From DATARH01 sp050246595 (GTDB taxonomy: Bacteria > Pseudomonadota > Alphaproteobacteria > ATCC43930 > CGMCC-115725), in the NCBI GenBank assembly GCA_050246595.1, contig JBFWVT010000022.1:1-64000 (forward strand): a stretch of DNA of 64,000 bases, read 5' to 3'. The notes beneath the pieces are model-generated. The model did not search any database. It had not been told where the DNA came from and saw only the letters and a program-made list of their open reading frames with translations. The translations under genes were made by a program, and so were the position numbers. This document shows, in pieces, positions 7,716 through 16,416 of the stretch; position 1 is the first letter of the stretch; every line of letters begins with the position of its first letter.

Positions 7716-9883
7716 GACTAGCAGCACTGATACTTGGCATTATCGGCGGATTGAGCGCGCTGTCGCTCAGCGCTTACGGATTTGCCATAGGAACTCTATT
7801 CGTGACTGCCGGTGACGGGCGCATCGGCGAATTGTTGAAGGTATTGAGCATAGTTATACCTACTGCGGCACTCCTCGGTGCAGGCATCGTGCTGAGTTAT
7901 CCAACCATTGGAGCTGTCCTGCTGGTCGGATCTGCGATTGGTATAATTATTGTTCTTGGATTTAATTTTCTCAGCCTCACGCCGGTCCTCCTCTTAGCTG
8001 TCGCCGGAATTCTAGCTTATCTATCCGTCATCTTAGAAACTACTGGCGATCGCAGTTCTGAATCACCCGTAGTGGTGAGCGTTGCCCAGCGGCAATTGTG
8101 GGCGATCGTTGGGGTCGCCGCCGCGATCCTGGTGCTGTCGCTGGTCGTCCTGCAAAGCGATTATTACCAGCTCGTCTTGACCTACGTGCTGCTGTGGGCG
8201 GTGCTGTCGCTGGCGTGGAACATCCTATCGGGCTACGCCGGGTATTTCTCGTTCGGTCACGCGGTGTTCTGGGGTCTCGGCGCCTATACGGTCGCGATCG
8301 GGATGCACGATTTCGGCGTGACGCCGTGGCTGTCGATCCCGTTCTGCGCCGTGATTGGGGCCGTCGCCGGCGCGCTGATCGGCTACCCGACCTTCCGCCT
8401 GCGCGGTCACTACTTCGCACTGGCGATGCTCGCCTATCCGCTGGCGATTTTGTATGTATTTCAGTGGCTCGGCTATCAGGAGGTGGCGCTGCCGATGGCG
8501 CGCGAGGCGCCGGCGCTATACATGCAGTTCGAGGATCGCCGCGTCTATGTCGTGCTGGCGCTGGCGCTTCTGGTGATCGCGCTCTTGATCTCGCTGTGGG
8601 TCGAGAACACGCGGTTCGGCATGTCGCTGACCGCGATCAAGCAGAACGAACCGGCCGCCGAAGCCGCCGGCATCAATACGTGGCGCTGGAAGATGCTGGC
8701 GCTGATGCTGTCGGGCGCGCTCGCTTCCGTGGCCGGCGGGATGTACGGGGTCATCATGCTGGTCGTGACCCCGGAGAGCGTGTTCGGCATGCTGGTCTCG
8801 GCCCAGGCGCTGATCCTGGCGCTGTTTGGCGGGGTCGGCAGCCTGTGGGGACCGGTCATCGGGGCGGCGGTGCTGGTGCCGCTGGCAGAGGGGCTGAACG
8901 CCGAACTCGGCGCGGTATTGCCGGGCATTCAGGGCGTCGTCTACGGCATCGCGATTATCGCGATCATCCTGCTGGCGCCGGAGGGTGTGTATTGGCGGGT
9001 CCGCGATCGGCTGTCGCGCCGGATATCGCAAAAACAGGCCGCCCGTACTGCGGTGCCGCGCGCAGCCGTCTCGGTGCCGGCGCCGGCTGAGACCCGCGCG
9101 ATTGCGACGCCGCTGCCGCTGCGGCCGGCGACACAGGGAGGCGACCTGCTGGTATTGCGCGATATCGGCATCTCGTTTGGCGGGCTGCGCGCGCTCGACG
9201 GCGTCAATCTTGTCGTGCCCGAGGGCGGGCTGTACGGGATCATCGGTCCGAACGGCGCCGGCAAGACGACATTGTTCAACGTCATCAACGGGTTTTTAAA
9301 GCCCGACAGCGGCACGATCCATTTTGCCGGCGAGCCGATCGCCGGGCTGCGCCCGAACCAGGTTTGCCGGCGCGGCATCGGCCGCACCTTTCAGGTCGTG
9401 CGCGCCTTTCCGCGCATGACCGTGCTCGAAAACGTCATTGTCGGTGCGTTTGTCGGGGCGCGCGACGACGCGACGGCGCGGCGTATGGCGTTGGCGGCAC
9501 TCGACCGGGTCGGCCTCAGCGAGGCGGCCGAGGCGCCGGCGGGCGGGCTGACGACCCGCGAGTTGCGGCTGATGGAACTGGCGCGCGCGCTGGTGCCGCG
9601 CCCGAAGCTGGTGCTGCTCGACGAGACCTTGGCCGGTCTCGGTCACGAGGATCTCGGCGGCATCCTCGACGTGATCCGGCAGGTGCGCGCCGACGGCACG
9701 ACGGTGCTGATCATCGAACACACGATGCACGCGATGGTGCAGCTCGTGGACCATTTCGACGTGCTCGATCACGGCAGGCTGATCGCCTCGGGCCGCCCGG
9801 ATGATGTCGTGCGCGATCCGAGCGTGATCGAGGCCTATCTCGGCAAGAAATGGGCCGACCGCGTCGCAGTCCCGGCCAAATGA
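7712..9883 (+). CDS. livM-livG: Fusion: 4-helix module + LivM permease + LivG ATPase
   Basis: A single 723-residue protein. Residues 129-435 are a LivM permease (LSGYAGYFSFGHAVFWGLGA; AIKQNEPAAEAAG). Residues 478-720 are a LivG ATPase with Walker A GPNGAGKTT (512-520), a divergent signature LTTRELRLMELARAL, Walker B LVLLDE (633-638) and switch His670. LivM-LivG fusions are known. Less usual are residues 1-115, four hydrophobic helices starting MRLAALILGIIGGLSAL, resembling small DUF4064-like membrane proteins. The DNA for this part (about 7712-8056) is clearly AT-richer (7921-7980 is 40% GC by my count). The start at 7712 overlaps the livH stop, so the extension is probably translated. Confidence 0.93.
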   Translation: MRLAALILGIIGGLSALSLSAYGFAIGTLFVTAGDGRIGELLKVLSIVIPTAALLGAGIVLSYPTIGAVLLVGSAIGIIIVLGFNFLSLTPVLLLAVAGILAYLSVILETTGDRSSESPVVVSVAQRQLWAIVGVAAAILVLSLVVLQSDYYQLVLTYVLLWAVLSLAWNILSGYAGYFSFGHAVFWGLGAYTVAIGMHDFGVTPWLSIPFCAVIGAVAGALIGYPTFRLRGHYFALAMLAYPLAILYVFQWLGYQEVALPMAREAPALYMQFEDRRVYVVLALALLVIALLISLWVENTRFGMSLTAIKQNEPAAEAAGINTWRWKMLALMLSGALASVAGGMYGVIMLVVTPESVFGMLVSAQALILALFGGVGSLWGPVIGAAVLVPLAEGLNAELGAVLPGIQGVVYGIAIIAIILLAPEGVYWRVRDRLSRRISQKQAARTAVPRAAVSVPAPAETRAIATPLPLRPATQGGDLLVLRDIGISFGGLRALDGVNLVVPEGGLYGIIGPNGAGKTTLFNVINGFLKPDSGTIHFAGEPIAGLRPNQVCRRGIGRTFQVVRAFPRMTVLENVIVGAFVGARDDATARRMALAALDRVGLSEAAEAPAGGLTTRELRLMELARALVPRPKLVLLDETLAGLGHEDLGGILDVIRQVRADGTTVLIIEHTMHAMVQLVDHFDVLDHGRLIASGRPDDVVRDPSVIEAYLGKKWADRVAVPAK

Positions 9884-9918
9884 CCGTTTTGCGAATTGGT
9901 GTTCATCAGGAGACCGCA

Positions 9919-11166
9919 ATGAGTTTTCGACCGACGAGACGCAGCGTGGCGGCGGGTCTGGCGCTGGGTGCGCTGACCTCTCCCGGTTTCGGCATCCTGT
10001 CGGCGCGGGCGCAGGAGAAACCGGTCAGGATGGCGATGATCGCGCCGCTCTCCGGTCCCTGGGCGCGGCAGGGTCAGTTGCTGCGGCAGGGCGCCGACAT
10101 GGCGATCGACGAAATCAACCGGACAGGCGGCATCAAGAGCCTTGGCGGCGCCCGGTTCGAGCTGGTCGTCGCCGATGCCGGCGACAGCACCGAAAAGGCC
10201 AAGAACGCGGCCCAGCGTCTGCTGGCCGAGCAGCCCGATCTGATCGGCGGTTTTGGCTCGTGGCTCAGCTCGTTCACGCTGGCGGTGACCGAGGTGACCG
10301 AGCGCGCGCAACTGCCGTGGCTGACCCTGTCCTATTCCGATGCGATCACCGGGCGCGGGTTCAAATTCATCTTTCAGACCTCGCCAACCGCCGATTGGCA
10401 GGCCGCCCAGACGCTCCCGACCACGCTGGAACTGGCCGAGAGGGCGACCGGCAAGCGGCCGAAGACGCTCGCCATTCTGCAGGACAACACCGCCTCGCCG
10501 GTCAGTTTCGGCAAGTATCTGCGCGAGGGCGGCGGTCTCGAAAAGGCCGGTCTCAAGGCAACGGTCGACGAAACCTTTACGCCGCCCTTATCCGACGCGA
10601 CGCCGCTGGTCAGCAAAATCCGCTCGGCCCGGCCCGATTTTGTGCTGTTGCTGACCTCGGCGATGCCGGACGTAAAGCTGATCCTCGAAAAACTCGACGA
10701 ATTCAGACTGGCACGCGGGAGAATTCCGCTGATCGGCAACGGCGCCCCGTTTGGCGTACCGGAATTGTTGCAGACGATCGGCCCCGATCTGCTCGAAGGC
10801 TTTTTGTTCAGCGTCGCGAACTGGCCGCTCAAAGGACAGGAGGAGTTCCTCGAAGCCTTCAAAAAACGCACCGGCGAGCCGTTCGCGACGCAGGATGCGA
10901 TGTGCGGCTATGGCCACACCTGGATATTGAAGGAAGGGTTGGAGGCTGCCGGGGCCGCCGACAGGCTCAAGGTCGCCGAGGGCATCCGCAGTTTGAACCT
11001 GACCGAGGGTCCGGCCGCGCTGGCCTTCCCCGGCCCGATCAAGTTCGACGACAAGGGCCGCCGCCAGAACGTGCCGATGGTTTTTGTGCAATGGCAGAAA
11101 GGGGTGCCGCTCACGGTCCTGCCGGAGGACCGCGCGCTGGCGAAGGTGTTCTGGCCGAAGAGCTGA
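9919..11166 (+). CDS. ABC transporter substrate-binding protein, Liv family
   Basis: Periplasmic binding protein of 415 residues for the importer encoded just upstream (36-base gap). The N-terminus has PTRRSVAAGLALGALT, a possible Tat-type signal, with likely cleavage near residue 31 (SARA|Q). The mature part has the peripla_BP_6 pattern: MAMIAPLSGPWARQGQL, GADMAIDEINRTGG and GGFGSWLSSFTLAVTEV. The start has AGGAG six bases upstream. This family binds amino acids, amides or aromatic acids; the ligand cannot be told here. Confidence 0.95.
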   Translation: MSFRPTRRSVAAGLALGALTSPGFGILSARAQEKPVRMAMIAPLSGPWARQGQLLRQGADMAIDEINRTGGIKSLGGARFELVVADAGDSTEKAKNAAQRLLAEQPDLIGGFGSWLSSFTLAVTEVTERAQLPWLTLSYSDAITGRGFKFIFQTSPTADWQAAQTLPTTLELAERATGKRPKTLAILQDNTASPVSFGKYLREGGGLEKAGLKATVDETFTPPLSDATPLVSKIRSARPDFVLLLTSAMPDVKLILEKLDEFRLARGRIPLIGNGAPFGVPELLQTIGPDLLEGFLFSVANWPLKGQEEFLEAFKKRTGEPFATQDAMCGYGHTWILKEGLEAAGAADRLKVAEGIRSLNLTEGPAALAFPGPIKFDDKGRRQNVPMVFVQWQKGVPLTVLPEDRALAKVFWPKS

Positions 11167-11216
11167 GGCGGGCGGGAGCGGGACCGCCGCTGTCGCCGTC
11201 TCGCCCGAACGCGCCG

Positions 11217-11534
11217 TCAGGGCAGGTCGGGGCGCTGGTCGCGTTCCGGGGCCAGGTCGTCGATGAGGCGGGCCAGCCTGATGTCGCGCTCGCTCAAGCC
11301 CCCGGCGTCGTGGGTCGACAGCGCGATCTCGACCCGGTTGTACACGTTGAAGATCTCGGGATGGTGATCCATCTTTTCCGCGGCGAGCGCGATGCGCGAC
11401 ACAAACGCCCAGGCCTCGGAGAAGTCGCTGAAGTGATAGCTCTTGCGGATAGCGTCGCGATCCTCGACCTCGCTCCACCCATGCAGCTCGCGCAAGGCCG
11501 TCTGCCGTGCCGCGCCTGTCAGCCGTTCCGCCAT
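11217..11534 (-). CDS. 4a-hydroxytetrahydrobiopterin dehydratase (pterin carbinolamine dehydratase)
   Basis: A 105-residue protein of the PCD/DCoH family, which recycles the pterin cofactor of aromatic amino-acid hydroxylases and may have other roles in bacteria. The family core is clear: YHFSDFSEAWAFVSRIAL, AEKMDHHPEIFNVYNRVEI and LSTHDAGGLSERD, with the catalytic His pair in DHHPE. I start at 11534, where GGAG lies six bases upstream; an ATG at 11549 has none. No hydroxylase gene is in the window. Confidence 0.94.
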   Translation of the reverse strand: MAERLTGAARQTALRELHGWSEVEDRDAIRKSYHFSDFSEAWAFVSRIALAAEKMDHHPEIFNVYNRVEIALSTHDAGGLSERDIRLARLIDDLAPERDQRPDLP

Positions 11535-11638
11535 GAGACTCTCCGCCATTGGGGCCTGCGTTGCGCCGGTCGCCGCCTGGAAAGTGAGCCGCTTCCGGCC
11601 GGAGTTCAACCGGCGCTCCGGCCGAGGGCGCTCCGCTG

Positions 11639-12028
11639 ATGCCGCGCCAGCCGCCCTCGGCCGCCGAGATCGAAGCGATAGCAACGCGCGCGCTGGCCGG
11701 TCTGCCGCATCATTTCAAGAATGCGCTGGGACCCATCGTTATCCGGGTCGAGGATTTTCCCGATAACGAAACCGAGCGGGCGATGGGTCTCGACAGCCCG
11801 TTCGATCTGTTGGGACTGTATCGCGGTGTCGCGCTGCCGCACAAATCGGTCAGCGACCCAAACCCCGAAATCGACATGATCTATCTCTACCGCCGCCCGA
11901 TGCTCGATTACTGGTGCGAGACTGGCGAGGATTTGTACGACATCGTCCGCCACGTACTGATCCACGAAATCGGCCACCATTTCGGGTTCAGCGACGAGGA
12001 CATGGACCGTATCGAGGGGCGCGACTGA
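11639..12028 (+). CDS. Metallopeptidase family protein (minimal zincin)
   Basis: A 129-residue cytoplasmic protein of the zincin-like metallopeptidase family (DUF1025). The zinc site HEIGHHFGFSDED is at 109-121, with His109, Glu110 and His113. Upstream are the family segments VEDFPD and LLGLYRG. The substrate is not known for the family. It diverges from the pterin dehydratase gene with about 100 bases between them. Confidence 0.92.
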   Translation: MPRQPPSAAEIEAIATRALAGLPHHFKNALGPIVIRVEDFPDNETERAMGLDSPFDLLGLYRGVALPHKSVSDPNPEIDMIYLYRRPMLDYWCETGEDLYDIVRHVLIHEIGHHFGFSDEDMDRIEGRD

Positions 12029-12060
12029 GGCGGCTTCCGCGCCTGCTCAATTCGTCGGGC

Positions 12061-12096
12061 GGGTGACCCCCGGCAGAAGCCGGGGATAACCCGCCA
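12061..12096. repeat. Short intergenic palindrome
   Basis: CCCCGGC and GCCGGGG are separated by AGAA, with outer GGGT/ACCC arms. It lies between the convergent zincin and Rieske genes. Its core resembles the CCCCGGA/TCCGGGG pair nested in the element at 40993-41069. It may also act as a terminator hairpin, though there is no T-run. Confidence 0.55.
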
Positions 12097-12154
12097 TTCC
12101 ATTAAACGCTGCTTCGATGGCGGATTGCGCTATGCTTAGCCGCCCTATGACGGG

Positions 12155-13321
12155 CTATTGCGCCGCCAAGCGCGGCTCTTCCTCGGCGAGCGCCGCCGTG
12201 ACGCTGCGGTGGAAATGCTGCAAGGCCGGCTCGTTGCGCCCGAAAACGATCGCATCCTGGGCGCCCGACAGAAACCCGCGCTGCATTCCTTCGCAGGTCG
12301 GGAAGTCCTGCATCTCGACCGTCGCCATCAGCAGGTCGAAATTCCTGTCCCAGTGCCGTTTGGCGCTGTCGCTGGTCACCTTTTCGGGGATGTAGAGCGA
12401 GACGTACATCGAGCAGCGATCGGGGCGGTCGCCCGGGAAAATGTGCCAGCTCTCGACATGGTCGCGCTGATAGATGAACACCGTGTTCGGGAACAGCACG
12501 TACACGATCGCGGTGTGGCTGTAGACGTCCCACTGCGCTTCCGGCAGGCCGCGCAGCTCGTCGATCGTGCGGCGCGCCGCGATCAGGCGGTGGTTGCGGC
12601 CGAACGCATCAAATGTCGCGCGATTGTTGTAAAAAAGCTCGCTGATCGTGTCGTGGTGCAGATAGCTGAGATGATACGTCTCGCAGAACGTATCGACCGC
12701 GAGCTTCCAGTTCATTTCGCGCCTCAGCGTGCGCGTTTCGTAGTGGTGATAGGAGTCGAGGCGGTACGAAGCCAGTTCGTCGCCGAGGCCTGCGAGTTGC
12801 CGGTCGATATCGAGCGCGGTGCCGGGCCGGGTCCCGACCCGGATCATGCCGTGCTGTTCGATGACCGGCAGCACCCGCAGCCCGTGCGTCGCACGATCGA
12901 TCGCCGGAAACGAAGCCTCTTCCGGCCGCGCGATTAGGGTGCCGTCCAGACCGTAGGTCCAGCCGTGATACGGGCAGGAAAAGCTTCGGGCGCTGCCGCC
13001 GCCTCCTTCCGCAATGCGGGCGCCGCGATGCCGGCAAACATTGAGAAAGGCCGCGAGCGCTCCATCCTCGCGGCGCACGAGCAGGATCGGCACGCCGGCA
13101 TAATCGTGCGTCATCCAGTCCCCGGCCTGCGGCAGCAGCGCGCTCAGCCCGATATTGATCGGCCCGTTTTCAAAGAACAGCGCCCGTTCGCGCGCGGCCT
13201 GGCGCGGACAGGTATAACCGGTCACCTTGTTGCGGTAGACGCTGTCGGCCAGCGCCGTCGTGCGATTGTCGATATGCGCGAGAAGCTTTCCGGCCTCCGC
13301 GATCTGGTCCTGGCGACGCAT
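12155..13321 (-). CDS. Rieske-type aromatic ring-hydroxylating oxygenase, alpha subunit
   Basis: A 388-residue protein. The Rieske 2Fe-2S domain has C96-R-H98 and C116-P-Y-H119 (CRHRGARIAEGG, FSCPYHGWTYGLDG). The C-terminal catalytic domain has TFCETYHLSYLHHDTI, giving the His217/His222 part of the mononuclear iron site. No beta subunit, ferredoxin or reductase gene is adjacent, so it would be an alpha-only oxygenase using partners elsewhere. The substrate is unknown. Confidence 0.94.
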   Translation of the reverse strand: MRRQDQIAEAGKLLAHIDNRTTALADSVYRNKVTGYTCPRQAARERALFFENGPINIGLSALLPQAGDWMTHDYAGVPILLVRREDGALAAFLNVCRHRGARIAEGGGGSARSFSCPYHGWTYGLDGTLIARPEEASFPAIDRATHGLRVLPVIEQHGMIRVGTRPGTALDIDRQLAGLGDELASYRLDSYHHYETRTLRREMNWKLAVDTFCETYHLSYLHHDTISELFYNNRATFDAFGRNHRLIAARRTIDELRGLPEAQWDVYSHTAIVYVLFPNTVFIYQRDHVESWHIFPGDRPDRCSMYVSLYIPEKVTSDSAKRHWDRNFDLLMATVEMQDFPTCEGMQRGFLSGAQDAIVFGRNEPALQHFHRSVTAALAEEEPRLAAQ

Positions 13322-13387
13322 CTCGGCCTCCTCGGGCTTCTGCTTGGCCCATCCTGGGGCGACAGAATGGCCCGGCCGCGTCGCCGG

Positions 13388-14125
13388 TCAATAGCGCAGC
13401 TCGTAATAAAATCTGCCGATGATCTCGTGCAGACCATGGAAACTGTCCTGCAGCGCGCTCATGGTCGGCAGGTAGTCCCGGAGCCGAGCGCCGCGCGGCG
13501 CTGTTTCCGGCGCCGGCCACGGCACGGCCCGCATTCCGGCGCGCTCGAACGAGCGCAGCGCGCGCGGCAAATGCCAGCGGTGGGTGACGACAACAACCTT
13601 GTCGATCCCTTCCTTGCGCAATAATTGACCGGTGAATACGGCGTTTTCCCAGGTGTTTCGCGATTGATCCTCGCTCCAAGCGACGGGAATACCGAATTTG
13701 GACTCGAGCGCGGCCTGCATCAGCGCGCCCTCGCTGATACGCTGCCCGCTGGGACGTCCGCCCGTGACCGCGACCGGCAGGTGCAGCCGCCGATAGGCGT
13801 CGGTCGCAAGCGACAGCCGCTCATAGCTCCAGGCGCCGAGCCGGTCGGGAATATCGCTCCCGTCTCCCCTTCGCACCTCGCCACCGAGCACGACGATCGC
13901 CTGCGCGCCGTCGAAATCGACCTGCCGCGGCACGCCGGCCTCAGCGCGCCGGAGCAGCCAGGACGAAACGGCCGGTGTTGCGACGGCAAACAGGGTCAGG
14001 CTTGCGGCCAGCACAATCGCGAGGCCGGTGAGCCGCCATTTTAACGCGATCAGCGCACCGACGACGCATATCGTGATCAGAACGGTCGGCGGCGCAAGAA
14101 AGCCGAACGAGACGATGCGTTCCAT
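13388..14125 (-). CDS. YdcF family (DUF218) protein
   Basis: A 245-residue membrane-anchored protein. Two N-terminal hydrophobic segments (about 8-28 and 31-55) are followed by the DUF218 domain: AQAIVVLGGEVRRGDGSDIP, LPVAVTGGRPSG, EDQSRNTWENAVF and VVVTHRWHLPRALRSFERAG. The family includes ElyC and SanA, linked to envelope precursor metabolism. I start at MERIVSFGFLAPP; upstream codons overlap the neighbouring gene. Confidence 0.92.
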   Translation of the reverse strand: MERIVSFGFLAPPTVLITICVVGALIALKWRLTGLAIVLAASLTLFAVATPAVSSWLLRRAEAGVPRQVDFDGAQAIVVLGGEVRRGDGSDIPDRLGAWSYERLSLATDAYRRLHLPVAVTGGRPSGQRISEGALMQAALESKFGIPVAWSEDQSRNTWENAVFTGQLLRKEGIDKVVVVTHRWHLPRALRSFERAGMRAVPWPAPETAPRGARLRDYLPTMSALQDSFHGLHEIIGRFYYELRY

Positions 14126-14163
14126 TCCGGTCGGGGCGCCGCCGCTCCCCGGATCGATGCCGC

Positions 14164-14796
14164 TCAGCCGCCGCGGACGTAGTTGCGGCAGACGAGGCGG
14201 AGATGATCGCGGAAATGCGGCTGCAGCTTGCGCGTCCACTCGCTGTCGGCTGCGTTCTTCCAGGCTGGGGCCGCCTGCACGTCGGGCGAGGCGAGGTGAT
14301 ACAGCGCGACATAGCGGCGGTTGGCACTGGTAGCGCGGAAGCGCCGCGCGCACAGAACGCCGGGCACCGCGGCAAGCGCCGGGATATGCTCGTTGTCGTA
14401 CCACTCGTTGAATTCGGCCTCGGCCGCCGGCTCGACATTCATCGCGTTGAGCAGCAGCCCGCCGGCATTGTCGGGCGACCGCGCGTCGCCCGGCAGGATC
14501 TGATCGCCCTCGAACCGCATCAGCCGCTCGACCCGGCCCGTCACCCGCTTCGACCAGGGGGACAGGTTCTCGCCGCCGATCGCCCGATACTCCGGACCTT
14601 GCAGCACGCCGACCGTGTCAAGATCGTAGGTCGCGACCGAGACCTTCCGGTCGTCGGCCCCGATCCAGCGCTGGCAGACAAGAAAACCGGGCACCCGCAT
14701 TCGCTCCGGCAGGTGCTCGGTGTCGTACCAATCGTGAAACTCGTCCTCCGCCGCGTTGCCGATATTCATCGCCGCGATCAGGATGCCTTTGGCCAT
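14164..14796 (-). CDS. Tandem dimeric alpha/beta-barrel-like protein of unknown function
   Basis: A 210-residue protein that is an internal duplication. Residues about 16-44 (EDEFHDWYDTEHLPERMRVP) match residues about 124-152 (EAEFNEWYDNEHIPALAAVP), each followed by a beta strand with an aromatic pair. The WYDxEHxP pattern is typical of ferredoxin-fold dimeric barrel proteins related to EthD/DUF4286. Such proteins often accompany catabolic oxygenases, but no function can be assigned. It lies between the YdcF-like and SDR genes. Confidence 0.85.
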   Translation of the reverse strand: MAKGILIAAMNIGNAAEDEFHDWYDTEHLPERMRVPGFLVCQRWIGADDRKVSVATYDLDTVGVLQGPEYRAIGGENLSPWSKRVTGRVERLMRFEGDQILPGDARSPDNAGGLLLNAMNVEPAAEAEFNEWYDNEHIPALAAVPGVLCARRFRATSANRRYVALYHLASPDVQAAPAWKNAADSEWTRKLQPHFRDHLRLVCRNYVRGG

Positions 14797-14856
14797 TACC
14801 GCTTTCTCCTCCCGAGCCGCCGAAGCTCTGCTTGACCTCTCAAGCAGGCAAATCCT

Positions 14857-15582
14857 TTATGCCCCGCCATAGACCGGAATAACCGCGCCGCGGGTCACGC
14901 GGTTGTCGGGCGAGGCCAGGAATGCGATCACGTCCGCGACCGCGCTCGGCGCGACCCAGCTGCCGTGATCGGCATTCGGCATCGCGGCGCGATTGGCCGG
15001 GGTATCGAGGATCGACGGGGCCACAGCGTTGATCCAGATCTCCTCGCCGGCGGTCTCCTGCGCCAGCGCCTCGGTCATCGCGGCGACCGCCGCCTTCGCC
15101 GTTGCATAGGCGACCATCCCCGAGCCGAGCCGCGGCTCGATGCCGGGCCGCGCCGCCACGTTGACGATGCGCCCGCCTTTGGCGTCGCCAGGGCCGGGAC
15201 CGTTGCGGCCGCGGATCGCGCGGATCGCCGCCGCCGAGCACAGAAACGCTGACAACGCATTCATCTGGAACTGATCCACGAAATCGGCCGCCGAAGTCTC
15301 GGCGACCGGCGACATTGCGAACCCGCCTGCCAGATGGATCGACGCCCATAGCGGCGGCAGGCTCGCATAGAAGCGGCGGATCGCCGCCTCGTCGACAAGC
15401 TCGATCCCGGTCGCGACGTGCACGCCGGAGTCGCCGTGATGCGGAAACCTCTCAAGCTCTTCCGGGACGATGTTGGTGACGTGGCACACCGCCCCGGCGG
15501 CGCGCAGCGCGCTGACGACCGCGGTTCCCAATGCGCCTGTGCCGCCGGTGACGACGACATGCGCGCCGTTATACGCGACCAT
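14857..15582 (-). CDS. SDR family NAD(P)-dependent oxidoreductase
   Basis: A 241-residue Rossmann-fold protein. The cofactor motif VVVTGGTGALGTAVV starts near residue 9 and the active-site pair is in YATAKAAV. The catalytic serine position appears changed: the strand reads IVNVAARPGIEP, with Ala where Ser is usual, as in some SDR proteins of this subgroup. I use ATG 15582, which has GGAGG seven bases upstream; a TTG six bases earlier is also in frame. The substrate is unknown. Confidence 0.9.
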   Translation of the reverse strand: MVAYNGAHVVVTGGTGALGTAVVSALRAAGAVCHVTNIVPEELERFPHHGDSGVHVATGIELVDEAAIRRFYASLPPLWASIHLAGGFAMSPVAETSAADFVDQFQMNALSAFLCSAAAIRAIRGRNGPGPGDAKGGRIVNVAARPGIEPRLGSGMVAYATAKAAVAAMTEALAQETAGEEIWINAVAPSILDTPANRAAMPNADHGSWVAPSAVADVIAFLASPDNRVTRGAVIPVYGGA

Positions 15583-15657
15583 GCCCAACCCTCCGTCGCT
15601 GAACGCCCTGCTGCGGCAGACCGGACCGGTGATAGCACGCCCTGCCGGCGCATCGCA

Positions 15658-16299
15658 TCAGCTGATCGCGCCTTCCTGCGCCGCGATATCCTCGCCGCGC
15701 GAAGCGGCGATGGCGAGCACGATCTCGATCCCGCGCACGATATCGGCCAGCGCCATTGACGGCGCGCCGTCATTGCGGGCGGCTTGCGTCGGCAGATACG
15801 GCACGTGCAGAAAACCGCCGCGCCATGTCGGGCGAGAGGTCGCGGCGCGGTGCATCAACCCGTAAAACACATGGTTGCAGACGAAGGTGCCCGCCGTATT
15901 CGACACGATCGCGGGAAGCCCGGCCTCGCGCAGCGCCTTCACCGCCGCCTTGATTGGCAAGGTCGTAAAATACGCGGCGGGGCCGCCCGCCACGATCGCG
16001 CGGTCGACCGGCATTCGGCCGGCATTGTCCGGGATGCGCGCGTCGTCGAGATTGATCGCGACCCGTTCGAGCGACAGCGCGGCGCGCCCGCCGGCCAAAC
16101 CGACGCACAGCACGAGATCGGGCTGCGTCGCTCTCAGGGCGTCGTCGAGCGCGTCGAGCGACCGGCCGAAAACGGTCGGCAATGTCCAGGCGGCGATCTC
16201 GATCTCGCCGAGACGCCGCGGCAGACGGCGCAGCGCGTCGAGCGCGGGATTGATCGGGTCGTCGCCGAACGGCTCGAACCCGGTGACAAGGGCTTTCAT
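15658..16299 (-). CDS. pcp: Pyroglutamyl-peptidase I (pyrrolidone carboxylate peptidase)
   Basis: Cysteine peptidase (C15) that removes N-terminal pyroglutamate; 213 residues, normal for the family. It has MKALVTGFEPFG at the start, a catalytic Glu in the ERVAINLDDARIPDN region, the nucleophile Cys in SNTAGTFVCNHVFYGLMH and His in GGFLHVPYLP. The start region is duplicated: CTTTCATCCGGGGG occurs twice in tandem (16293-16306 and 16307-16320), giving a second out-of-frame ATG 14 bases upstream. No clear ribosome site is seen. Confidence 0.95.
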   Translation of the reverse strand: MKALVTGFEPFGDDPINPALDALRRLPRRLGEIEIAAWTLPTVFGRSLDALDDALRATQPDLVLCVGLAGGRAALSLERVAINLDDARIPDNAGRMPVDRAIVAGGPAAYFTTLPIKAAVKALREAGLPAIVSNTAGTFVCNHVFYGLMHRAATSRPTWRGGFLHVPYLPTQAARNDGAPSMALADIVRGIEIVLAIAASRGEDIAAQEGAIS

Positions 16300-16320
16300 C
16301 CGGGGGCTTTCATCCGGGGG
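16293..16320. repeat. 14-bp tandem duplication at the pcp start codon
   Basis: Two exact copies of CTTTCATCCGGGGG. On the minus strand each contains ATGAAAG; only the downstream copy is in the pcp frame. It looks like a recent slippage event. Confidence 0.8.
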
Positions 16321-16416
16321 CTTGCCTGCGGTTTTCACGATGATTTGGTGCCGTCGCGCACCATATCCGATCGGACGGAAGAAGCCAGCCGCCGGCATTT
16401 CGCAGAGGCCGCCCGC

